Positions 36,348 through 47,352 of a stretch of 64,000 bases of DNA are shown piece after piece. The translations under genes and the position numbers were made by a program. Numbering within the stretch: position 1 is the stretch's first letter; every line of letters begins with the position of its first letter. The notes below the pieces were generated by a model. It was not told the DNA's origin, ran no database searches, and was given only the letters and a program-made list of their open reading frames with translations. Where the stretch lies: positions 7,864,538 to 7,928,537 of the forward strand of contig OZ022576.1 in NCBI GenBank assembly GCA_963669155.1, in the 5' to 3' direction. The DNA comes from Arbacia lixula (Eukaryota; Echinodermata; Echinoidea; Arbacioida; Arbaciidae).

Positions 36348-39332
36348 CATAGTATTCACACATGATGCTTATCATATTTTAAGGTACTCATGCCATAAGA
36401 GGGGGCTATACTTCTTCATTGAGGAGCATTGCGGGAGAAACAAAAAATGGGTTAATGAAAATAAGTAAAATTAAACTGTACAGACAGTCATATTCTCACT
36501 TAAGTTTTCCTGTGAACAAAACTCAAATAAATTGTAGCATTTATAACAACAGGAAGGTAAAACGATCCTTCACATTAAGACCACCAGTGTGATATATTCA
36601 AAATTATGATAGAAATGTTGAATATTTCTCTTTACAAAATCAAGGAAGATCATTACATTGCCCAATATGAGCCATAGATTAAGCATACAGTTAGTATCTT
36701 TGTTTACATACAATGATGATATCAATGTATGCACTAGTCTCCTTCTATCTAAGTGAGAATCAGTGTGAAATGTATTATAGGCTAAATGTTAATTTCTTCT
36801 GAGTTTGCTCTGCTTATCGGCCTGTTCTTTATCAGATAATTTAGGCTCTATTTCATTGGCCTCTTCTGATAGTGGCTGGAGATATGTAAGCAAGCAGGGT
36901 TCAATGTGTATTTATATCAGTGGTATCTTCTTTTGTGTCTTGAGAGAAATTTTACAGAGTTGTATATCTTAGGGTAGTATGTACTCCATAGGGGTGTCTT
37001 CATTAGCCAGATGTGGGTGAAATAGCGAGCTTGTGTGTCAGCAGTTTTTGTTTTTAAAGTGGTAATACCCGTGGGTTTGTGTGAGGATACTTTTCAGGGA
37101 GTGTTTTATCAAAAGCGCTTTAAAATGTTGATATCCATTGATCAAATACAATTTTTACATTGAACAATTGTCACTTTCGGAAGGCGTACTGTGCATTTCC
37201 ATCTCATGATTACCTCTTTATTTTGATATACACTGTAATCAATAAAGATAATACAATATAGGATAACTGGCTTTGAAAATACATTTTGGGGCAGTGGAAG
37301 GGGGAGGGGCTACATAGTGTAAGTAGGTGTGACCCAATTTCATGTATCATTCTTTTGCATAATGAAGCAAGAATGGTCACTATAGTATACTATTTCGCCT
37401 TATTAGATTGTGTTTAGTGTAATGTTTTAACCCTGATTCATCAATGTGAACACAGTTTTACGTTCAGCATCATTTTGGGATGTCCATGTGTATTATTGAT
37501 GCACAGAAATTAAAGTTAATAGTGATGGATGTTGCGGTTTAATGGTCATCACATTTCATTATTACAGAAAAAGTCCCTTAACATCAGGCTGAACCATCAT
37601 TAACTGGTATTTCGATTGATTATTCCTGATTTTCTTGATTTCCATCAAGTAGTATTCTATCGTACATGGATTCTGGTGGAAGGATCGTTGATTTTGGTTA
37701 CTGGTATATGGGATGTCTATTTTCAAAAAATTAATGAATGTATTAAATCACAACAGTTCAGCATGACAGACACTTGTCTTGATCACATGACACTGTACAG
37801 TAATGGATATCTTTGCACAGGGGCTTGATTGGAACGCATGTCTTGTGAACCTAGTATATTGGAGCCACTAATGCACCAGTCATGCAAATACGACCAGGAC
37901 ATATCGGGGAGGATAAATAGTCAATATCAACAAGCCAAGCAGAGTGAGGACAGAGTCAATATTTTCATGATAAGATTTTGTGTGTTGATAGAGGGTGCAT
38001 CAGTATGGTGTGACTCCTTTCGTTTCGTTTTACACACAGACACAGACACACAGACAGACACACACACACAGACAGACACACACACACACAGACATGCACC
38101 AGGTGGTTGTGAAATACACAAGGCACATTTACTACAAATGAGATACAAAGCGGTAGAGGATATGAACCACCATCTATAAGTATTCCCCCCCCCCCCCCAA
38201 AAAAAAGGAGCAAATAATGGCCTCTCTTCCATCACCAATATTTTATTGAATTTATTGACTTTTAAAGCCTGATGTCATAAAATGAAAACACCAAACCATG
38301 CTTTTTGTACCCTTTTATTGTGTTAAGTTTCATAGGGTTTGATTTATTATCTATTTTTGGACTCATTTTTTTTTCTGATTCAGGAGGGGGTAAGGGTCCT
38401 GCTGCAGCACTATAAAGGTATAAGATGTAGAATCTTGCAGGAGAATGAAACAGGGAGGTCAGTGTACTTGGGACATTTAGATCTCTCTTTAAATGTAATT
38501 GTGCTGTTTTGTAAACTTGTATGTTCCATGCTTCAATGGATTTTAAATTTCCTCCCTTTTCTCTACTGCTTTCCTTGTCAAGTGCAAAGTGTAAAAAAGT
38601 GAATCTCTTCAGAAAGAAGAGTATTTGCCTATCCCCATTGCGATAGATAATGCATTCCATATGTGTGAGTTGTCTCGTTATCTGTGGCACCTAAATTCTG
38701 AAAACGGATCTCAAATATTAAACAGCAAAATGTGCTAATCAAATATGCGTAGTATTCAGGATTGAGTCTGTATGGTAGGAATAATTCGGCCACCCCATAC
38801 TCTTGGGTATTGCCGTCTGTTTGAAAATAGTGTGCATAAACTAGATTTTCTTTCGAAAAAATGGGGCCTCTGCAAATTGGCCACCTGTGACCCAGGTGTA
38901 AAGCAGAATATGACCTGCCTGACAGCTAGCCGTGGCCTGCCTTTGTCACAGAATGTCAATAAGAGGATCTAGAACGCCTGATCCCACGCCACTGTTGACT
39001 CCTGGCTGACATCAGAAGATGAGTAAAAGCGCAGATCAAAGTACATGGCTTACTTTGTAAACTTGAGCGTAGCTCATACAAACCTTGAGGGCGCCCTTGT
39101 TTACATTTGAAGGGGGTGGGGAGGGAGTTGTGAGGAGGGCCAGTATACATGTGGGATATGTTCTCTACCTCAAACAGTAAGTCACATTTAACAGTTATAC
39201 CTTCCACTCATATGCTGTTGAATGGTTCCAGATCATTCCAGGTGGCATCCCCTCATCTTAACAACAATCTACCTGACTGTGTTGTATGACACATGTGCCT
39301 TTTTTCACCAGCATTACACACAAATCCCATAG
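36348..39332. other. Non-coding DNA with an ACAG/AC microsatellite
   Basis: A CA/CAGA simple repeat lies at 38032-38094 and a C14A8 run at 38185-38206. ORFs across them (116 and 103 codons) are repeat translations. Nothing else is recognised. Confidence 0.5.
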
Positions 39333-39428
39333 AGCAGCAGGTTATCTACCACACATAAAGGTATAAGACCAGTAAACTTAACTGAGAAATTGAAGTCCAT
39401 GTTAAAAATGCACCTCTTCATCCAATAG
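39333..39428 (+). pseudogene. Possible C-terminus of a non-LTR retrotransposon reverse transcriptase
   Basis: One + frame reads THKGIRPVNLTEKLKSMLKM, then HLFIQ and a stop at 39426. The K-L-K-S-x-L-K-x-H-L-F arrangement just before a stop resembles the C-terminal end of CR1/L2/RTE-type reverse transcriptases (typically F-K-S-x-L-K-T-H-L-F). No RT catalytic motif is present upstream, so at best this is a 5'-truncated relic. A short match like this could be chance. Confidence 0.3.
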
Positions 39429-41348
39429 AGATTCTTGAACCAAACTTTTGTTGACTTTTTACTGGTACTGCTAGCTTCCTTCTACCAAACTTAATATTTT
39501 CAGCACATAAAACATTCTGGTGATACATGCTTAAGAAGGTTTGTAAACAGGTAAAGTATCAGTATTATCATCATTATATGTGTATTGTGAGGTGAAACAA
39601 TGTGGGTAGAGCAAGCAGCGGTGATCACAACGGGGACTGTAATTGGGAATGCCTGATATACAATAACGGACCGCTAAACCTCTCACTGGAGCGAGTTTGT
39701 TTAGAGCCAATTGTCTTGACAACATGCTGCTCATATGACGACACCACTTCAGTACTCTATTGCACACTGTCTGTAGCTTTTAACCCTTTGTGTGTCAGAC
39801 AAAATACTGCTCTATGGGACTTGTGTGTATTACGCGTCAGTAAAAGCCACATGTGACACACAAAAATATAACACATGTAGATACTGAATGCATTGATTCA
39901 GTTTAGATAGTTTGAAAATCAAAAGCTCTATATCCGCTTCTTTGTCTTTTCAGATGAACAGGTCAACCTATACCAGTATGTCAGAATCTTTTGTTCACAT
40001 GTTTATATATGGAGACAATGTTAGAGCTGGCAGCAGTGCAACTACTACAGGGGTCCATGGTTCAACAGGTAATTGTCTATTGTGGTTAGGATGTACAACT
40101 CCCTGGCCTGGCAGTGTGGGGAGGGAAGAGAGAAGCGATTGTTCCAACCACACCTTGGGCATCATGGCTGTGTCTCTGCGTGTCCCATGGAAGAATAGTC
40201 CCACGTGCAGCGTTGGGCGTTGCACTGCAGCACCAGTCCCGTGTGTGAAGATGTGCCCTTAACCTTTGTACTGTGCATGCATGCACTATAAACACATACA
40301 CTGACCCCGTTTCCACTGCAGCAGTCCCACGTATGCATCCACAGGGAGATATCTGTCATCTCTCGACATGAATTCAATAGACGGACCCCGTTTCCACCGC
40401 AAGCCATGCCTGGTACACTTATACACGCGCCTCCTCGTTCTTCTGTGAGCGCATGCATGGCAGTCACGTGTGGGAAAAACAAATTTGTATTCAATTTTCT
40501 GTATTATTTTTTCTCTCGGCGCATTTGTGTGAAAGGACAGTGTATGGGCCGTGCTGTATCCCAGCGTGCATTTGTCACGTGCTGTGTGTTATTAGTACGA
40601 GGCCTCACCTTAGCAATCCCTAGGTGGCACTACAAACTCAAAAAGCAAGGACAATGGCTTAACTTTCAATTTGCTCTCTTTCTTGTAATGTCTAAAATCT
40701 GTGTAATGCCTCAGTTACAATTATGCAAAATGCAATATTATGTGAGTTCTGGCATGAATATATCTAACTTTACGATAAATTCATTTGTTGGATTTATATT
40801 TTGAAGATACTCTCTTAAAGACAGAAGAAAAATGGATTGATTGTTTCACCAAACTAGCATCATAGCAATCACTGTGACATCACATTCATGGAGGGCCATA
40901 ATCTGCCAGAGTCTCCATCGCTTGTATGGACTATGGACAATATTGAAAGTTGTCAATTTGGGATTGGAAGCAACACCCATGGTAGTGAAAACTGGGTTCC
41001 CTGTTATAGTTTTAATACACGTAACTTGACCCTTCCTTTGTTAACATAGGAAGACTAAAGTCAATTTGAGGTTGCATTCAGACGGTAGTTTTATACCGCC
41101 GTACATGTTGATCAATTTGAAGAGGGTCAAGTAGAAGGAACACTATTCTTACAGTCGATGTCACTGCGCACATGTGCCATCTTGTCACACATGAAGAAAC
41201 AGGGATATGTGAAAAAATGGGTGAATTTGACTAATCTTAGATTCTATAGATGTCGTTTCGAGCATGTGCTATTTGTCATACTTGAAAAGAGTAGGAAGAA
41301 AATATTACTTGAACCCCGATTTATCCCATATATAGAAGTTGAAGGTTG
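39429..41348. other. Non-coding DNA, locally GC-richer at 40.0-40.6 kb
   Basis: GACCCCGTTTCCACTGCAGC at about 40303 and GGACCCCGTTTCCACCGCAA at about 40383 are near-identical words 80 bp apart, suggesting a short duplicated element. ORFs of 110-132 codons here overlap on both strands and match nothing known. Confidence 0.45.
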
Positions 41349-41740
41349 TTGCAAATTTGAATAAAACAATGCTGCATCCAGATATTAAGACCTCGTATTT
41401 CTGAGTGAGTGGGAAATGACTTGTGTGAGGAATAGACTGGTATATTCACAAAGTCAATATTCATACAGTAGCACTATACAAGGAGTAGAGTATGTTGCCA
41501 ATTTGAATACAAATGGTGAAAAATAAATCTACATGTATCAAGACCGATCTTGTGGAGGAGTGAGGAATGTGATGAAGGGGGAGTATATTGATGAATTTTG
41601 TACGGCAGTTTTATAGTTTGTTGCCAATTTGAATACCAATGGTTGAGGATACGTCTACTTGGACCAGTCTTGTTGAGTAAGTGAGGAATGTGATGTAGGC
41701 AGAGTATATTGAGGAACTTTGTAAGTCAATATCTTACGGA
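41349..41740 (+). repeat. Diverged tandem repeat, three copies of ~125-146 bp
   Basis: Copies start TTGCAAATTTGAATAAAACA (41349), TTGCCAATTTGAATACAAAT (41495) and TTGCCAATTTGAATACCAAT (41621). Each continues through a GTGAGGAATGTGATG-like segment to a GTATATT block. Copies 2 and 3 are closest. No coding frame persists. Confidence 0.75.
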
Positions 41741-44700
41741 GCTCATGGCATTCTGCGTTCCCACAGCGGAGAAGTGTGGTTGACCTCTGCAAATCTAACA
41801 GAGAAAGAGAAGAAAGGGAAACATCAACAAACAAGCAGATATTTGATCAGTAGTCCCCCATGACTCACACTTTAAAAACTATTCCCGGAATCTTACCATG
41901 GTACGCTGCAACAGTGACTCGATTTATACACATGGCAAATGAGTTAGCTGGGTTCAAAGATTGGCACATGCATAAAATATAACCCAACATTCTATCATTT
42001 AATCAGTAACACACGTAAGTAACTGCATAGTATTGCAATTCCAGAAAGAAAATTATCATTCAGATTATTTGCTTTCCCAAGAAGTGCATGCTTTAAATGT
42101 TTAGCAGTCCAATAGCAGTACAAAAGTATTGATGTCCTATTACATAATGCATCTTCGACAATGAAGCAACTTCAAGGATTAAGTTATATTATTCTGTTTA
42201 GTTGGTATTGCTAATTGGTTCAGTTGTACAACAAATGTGTCTTTTGTCGCGAGCAAAACAAAACAAAACAAAACCAATTACTTAGTTGCATATATCACCT
42301 TGCTGGTATACATAGTTGTTTCACATCTTATGCTGCAAGTTTCTTTCGTTAATCTTACTAGTGGGTGTATGCCTAAAGTGTGTGTGTGTGTGTGTGTGTG
42401 GTGGTGGTGGTGGGGGGGGGGGGGGGGTAATAAAAATTGAACTGTCTTTGTAAATCAAAAGCCCAGAAACTTGCTCTAAACCTTTGCAATAAAATACTTC
42501 AAACTTGACCTGTTTTCTATTATTTTACATGTACTATTTTTAGTGTTTTTTTTATTCAACTTTAACCTCAACTTCTGTTTAGAATACAATCTTACTTAGG
42601 ACACTAGCAATGAGCATCATTTGTTAGCTGAATTCTTTCATCACAGAAGTGTAGTTAAAAGTGCCGACAGAGCAACACACCATTCCACAAATTCCGCTGA
42701 AAATGTACTGAAATTTGTCAGGTTTCTTTCCGTGCTAGCTCTCATCAATGCTTTGAAGGTAAGAGAAAAGGGTTGAATAGAAACCAGGCCTTTCTGGGAT
42801 CCCTCATATTCGAGAATTCCCTTTGCACTTTTCTCTCAGCTGACCCCTGCCGAGCTCTCTGTAAAAGTGTGCAGAGATTTGTCAGTTTGCGAGTTTTGTC
42901 AGTTTCTTTCGCAAATCGTGGAGAGATTAAACGTCACGGCGCCTGCACAGATGAACTTGTTGTGGCCAGTCTCTGTTAAGGTTTTGAATAATGCTGTGGT
43001 CTTTTGTGGGTCCGGTTTGCTATAGATGGACTTTTGTGGTACCACTCAGTTTGACTTTAAGGGGAATATATGGTCTCTTCTGGTAAATCTATTGATTTGG
43101 TTTTACAGCAATCTCAAAGATTATAACCCGATTCACTTCTAGTGCTTTGTAAAACATTGAGTATCATTTGTTTTGTGCCTGAGAAAAAAACTTTGAATGT
43201 ATACCAGGTAGTCTAAATGAGTCTGTACAACAATAAGAAAGATGCAGGATAAACCATGTAAGTGGAGATGGTGCACATGTGATAGTTGATTTGAGCTTCA
43301 GCATGAAATTAGAATATGATAGGTCCAATTAAGGAGCTAGCACTAGAGTACATGCATCTACTTTTGAGATGTCCTAGTTCTTCAACACCTACACTACATA
43401 GCTAAAATTTCTTGTCCTTTTCAACCCAATGAAATGTTGCCGTAATGTTTCCAGGGTCATTTGAAGTTACATGTATATGAAGGGAGTAGATGATCAGTAA
43501 TGAAGTCATGGTTTGACAGCAAACCACTGATTCCTGGTAGAAACATCACATACTGTATTGTAACAAAATCATGCTGAAATTGGATACAAAGATAGACACA
43601 CAGCAACAAAGTACAATATTCCTCATACTCATGCTACCTGGTCTTTTAAATTTATCTCTCTCTCCTCACATATCCACACACACGCATATGTATTCTAAGC
43701 ACTTTTCATTTTACAACACTGCTATGCTCTCCTATTCCTCTCTTTTCTCCTTCTGTCCATATACACCAAGCTTCAACTGGCCTTGTACAGGTGTCTTTCT
43801 CTCTCTCCAAGCAGCTTAAAAGCTGCGGATAAAACCTAGAAAGAGAGGGGCGAATAAAAGAAAAGCTGGCCAGCACAAAAGAAAGTCAGTTTGGAGTGTC
43901 GCCCATCGCTACACATGAACGCATGCTGCCATCCATGGAACAAGCCAAGCGAACCTGCTTTAATTTTATTCAACCTAGCCCTCTGAACTCTCAGTTCGTC
44001 TTTTATCCAAACCGGAGTTCTTGATTTACAGTCCTATCCCCCTGTTAGGAGATGTTCACTCCCCTTGTCCCCTCTCCTTCTGTCTCCCGACCCTAGAAAT
44101 CACAGCAAATGGAACCACATGCACTGCATTTGTTCATATATCATTTGGCCTTCTTTATGCATTTCTATTGCTCGTTCATTCCATCAGCCTTTTGTGTCTG
44201 TTGTCCCTTTTCATTCGTTCTATTCTTCCGCTATCCTGTGAGCTTAATGGTAAGAGACAGGCTAGGCAACCTTGGGCTGACTGGTGTGTTTTTATTGTGT
44301 CCTTTCAGAGAGATTTATATTAATGAGTATTGGGACAGAGAAGAGCCCAAGGTATACCCTGCCATTCTGAATGGAAGGAGATAATGTTGGAATCTAGCAC
44401 AGCCCATGCATGAGGGAAATTCAGATTAATCCGCCAGTAATCAAAGCCCAGTGCCCTAAAACGTTTTACGCATGATTCCAACTCATTTTTGTCTATTATA
44501 CTGCATCTTCGGCTTTCTTCTGCTTCACAATTGATGAGCTTTACAGTGCTAGTTCTGCCCAGCATAAATTGAAGAAATACCCTTGTGCATGACTGCATCA
44601 AAAAAAGCATTAAAGCAAATATAGTTTCTTTCATCACAACATGTTTATGTGTGTAAAGAGCCGCAATCGTCAAGATACTAAATGTACCAATATTTCACCT

Positions 44701-45083
44701 ATTTGTATTTAAACCTATTTTGATGTGTTTCAGTGTATGATACCACCTCATCAGTTGATTTGTTTAATTATTACTTGAGTGCATCCCCACCTCCTCCCCC
44801 TAACAATTTTGCGGCATTTGTTTATTTAATCGTGTCTTTGTGGTATGCTTGATTGAAATGCATCAAGACAGAACAGACTGCCCAGAACTGAATGACTAAC
44901 TAATTTGAAAATGTTTATATTCCTTCACACAAACATGACTAAACACTAAATCATACATTTTATACAGAGAAATACAACATGTAAATTTTGATAATATAAT
45001 ATATAAATTGATAATATATAATCAGGTTACTGTCTTTGTCAATGAATACATTGAGAGGTTTTCCACTTGAAATACTCACAAGT
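41741..45083. other. Non-coding DNA upstream of the sclerostin-like exon (probable intron)
   Basis: A (GT)n(GGT)n(G)n compound repeat occupies 42379-42427. The patch at 42640-42985 is complex and GC-richer. A consensus-like donor, ATG/GTAAGA, sits at 44248/44249 downstream of a pyrimidine-rich ORF; see findings. No exon is convincing here. Confidence 0.45.
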
Positions 45084-45108
45084 GATTTTGTTGTTCTTGT
45101 CGTTTCAG
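45081..45108 (+). promoter_or_regulatory. Splice acceptor of the SOSTDC1-like terminal exon
   Basis: A T-rich tract (GATTTTGTTGTTCTTGTCG) leads to TTTCAG/AG. Protein similarity starts a few residues after this point. The open frame upstream of it, back to an ATG at 45036, has no similarity and is intron read-through. The first two exon bases complete a codon, so the preceding exon must end after the first base of a codon. Confidence 0.88.
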
Positions 45109-45497
45109 AGAGGCTCCCGGTACACTGCTTGGAGCTGCGGAGCAAGCGCTACATCTCAGACGGCTTCTGCACCAGCACCAAGCCCATCACAGAGGTGGTC
45201 TGCACGGGACAGTGCATCCCTGAGGAGAACAGGGGCTGGTATTATGAACACATCAAAGTGCTCAGCAACAGAAAGAGAAAAGAGTGGCGCTGCGTCAACG
45301 ACAGTGTGCGCCAGAAGCGAGTCACGTTACTGTGTGACAACAATGAAACCAGAACTTATCGCATCAAGACAGTGCGCACCTGCAAGTGCAAGCGGTTACA
45401 GCACCAGCACAATGAGTCGGAGCGTCCGCAGCAGAACGTTAGTCCGCGGGAAACGTCGGGCAGGAGCCGGAGAAACCGGAAAAACAATCGGCAATGA
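45109..45497 (+). CDS. sostdc1: Sclerostin domain-containing protein 1-like (SOST/SOSTDC1/Wise family), terminal coding exon, 5' partial
   Basis: The exon encodes 128 full residues ending at TGA (45495-45497). The family are secreted cystine-knot antagonists that bind LRP5/6 to modulate Wnt signalling, and SOSTDC1 also binds BMPs. All eight family cysteines are present, at exon residues 6, 20, 31, 35, 61, 75, 91 and 93, in the sclerostin order. Diagnostic strings shared with vertebrate SOSTDC1, recalled from memory, include KRYISDG-like after the first cysteine, EWRCVND, RTYRIKTV-like and the terminal CKCKR...QHNES. The tail is basic (RSRRNRKNNRQ), as in heparin-binding family members. Possible N-glycosylation sites: NDS, NET, NES and NVS. 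The loop between cysteines 4 and 5 is about three residues shorter than in vertebrate SOSTDC1 and lacks a clear N-X-I motif. The signal-peptide exon was not found. SOSTDC1 is preferred over SOST because of EWRCVND and QHNES; the gene may equally be the single pre-duplication orthologue. Confidence 0.9.
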
Positions 45498-47105
45498 GCT
45501 GCGACAATGAGGCAAGGGAACATTACTCCATTACTCCCAAGTATAACAAAAAAGCATTGCTTTTTCTGGCTGAAAGTTGTGAGGAAGATGCGAGCCCTGT
45601 GTGAGGGGAGTCATAGAGGGCGCCGTTTGCTGATGCTTCCCAGCGAGAGAGGGAGTCCTTGTCAAGAGACGAAGCACAGCTCAGCTCGCGATAGCCCAGT
45701 ACTAACGGAGACATGCCAAAGCACGGACTTCCACGATGGAAGTGTTACTACAACAGTCCGCTGAGCCGTTCTGATTGGCATCACCACCAACCAGAACTCG
45801 GCCTGGCCTGACACGGGGTAAACAAACAGCGAACCGAGAAGAAAACATGAACAACAAACCAACATTGTTCTGCTTCCCGCCAGCCTGTTGCTTCACGTAT
45901 GCCAGCTTGTCATGTTTGTTTGTATTGATGGCAGCAGAGCTTCCAGTCTCTGGGGCACCAAGCCACAGAGCTATTTTCTCTCTGTCTGAGCTGCAGATGG
46001 GACGTCTGCCTTTGCTGTCGTTATTTGGATCTTTTTGTGCACTTTGCGGTTGTAGCAAGGTGGGGAACTGGCGAATGCCATTCACAGAGATGTCACAGGT
46101 TTGCAACATTTGCAGGAAAACATTGAGCAGAACTCAAAACATGCTGATTTTGTGGCACGCACGCAGAATCTGTGGCACCAGGTTTTGCCTTTTGCATCAA
46201 CTTTGTATATGTTTGCATCAAATGTTAAAATCTGCCTCTACCTACAGTACGAGGTACATCTCAGTTTGTGTTCCACAAATGCAGTTCAATGTTGCATGGA
46301 ATTTGTCACATTTTTAATACTTATTTTTGTATGTTTTGTAAACATATTGAAAATGTATGCAAATTTCACTCCGCAGTGTTCATTGTGGGTTTATTTTTAG
46401 TCATTAAGTATTGCACTTTTTCCATGCTGCATTTTTTAACGCAATCACAATGAGTGATTTATCTTGTTTCTAAAATGGATGTTTTCTTTTTCATTTTAAT
46501 ACCTTAAACTTTCTGACAAGGGCCAGAAACACAAAGGTGTTTAATGGTCGCTAGGAGAGCAAAAAAGAATGACAAATTGAGGGTAGATGACATTAAGGGA
46601 ATGTGGCAGAAAAGAGACTTTTGAAAATCCAGAAGTTGATATTTCTTTGTTTACATAACCCTATTGATATTGAACAATTATCTTCATTGAATGGTTGAAA
46701 CCAATGGAATAGATGGCATACTAATTCTAAACATGACTCCACCGGTTATAAAATGAGGCAGTTCTTCATCTGTAGATGTAATAATGTTCATTTTTTCAAG
46801 ACAATAAGCTTTCATAATCAGTTGTTGATATACTTGACAAGCCTCAGATAAGCTTTGGGGTCATCTCTCATGAAATCTCAAGAGCAAGTATGTGTTTGAC
46901 TATGTTAGCTGATTGATGTATTTTGTTGATTGGCTGAGTGTCACCCTCTTCAAGGTGCCTTGATGAGTAAATTAAGGTATTGATTCAAATTTGAATACAT
47001 CTCCATCAAAAGGAGATCATTGTTTATGTTGAATAACATGGAATATGTCCGGCATATCATCAACCACTGTACATCGAGTGCCTGAGCAGCTACAGTGCAC
47101 TGTCT

Positions 47106-47257
47106 CAGGTCTGTCTCAGGACCATCCCAGGACTGTCCCTGATCTGATCCAGGACTGTCTGAGGATTGTCTCAGGACTATCCCAGAATCTCAGGACCATC
47201 CCAGGACTGTCCCAGGACTGTGTTGAATATCCTATGACTGTCCCAAGACTGTCCTGG
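47106..47257 (+). repeat. 11-bp minisatellite, about 13 degenerate units
   Basis: Units vary around CAGGACTGTCC (CAGGTCTGTCT, CAGGACCATCC, CAGGACTGTCC, GAGGATTGTCT and so on), with one longer interruption near 47220. The 90-codon ORF across it is repeat-derived. Confidence 0.85.
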
Positions 47258-47331
47258 AATGCCCCTTCAGGACCAATGCTCCTAGTGAATAGGGTATTGG
47301 ATGTCCTGTGTTCTTAGTCGACTGTAAAGCA

Positions 47332-47352
47332 CCAGAGAGAGAGAGAGAGAGT
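47332..47352 (+). repeat. (GA)n microsatellite
   Basis: About ten AG/GA units, with no interruption. Confidence 0.9.

Noticed and set aside
44021-44248. Candidate signal-peptide exon with a phase-compatible ATG/GTAAGA donor
   Set aside because: The hydrophobic part lies far from the start methionine, the DNA is pyrimidine-rich in all frames, and nothing resembles the SOST/SOSTDC1 propeptide.
45036-45108. ATG and open frame directly upstream of the exon as a possible true start
   Set aside because: It crosses a strong pyrimidine tract and TTTCAG acceptor, lacks a convincing signal peptide, and shows no similarity before the junction.
45067-45510. 147-codon + strand ORF overlapping the sclerostin-like exon
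   Set aside because: It is another frame of the real exon; only the 45109-45497 frame has the cystine-knot pattern.
45702-46317. 180-codon + and 135-codon - ORFs just after the exon
   Set aside because: They overlap antisense in GC-richer 3' flank and show no motif; likely UTR read-through.
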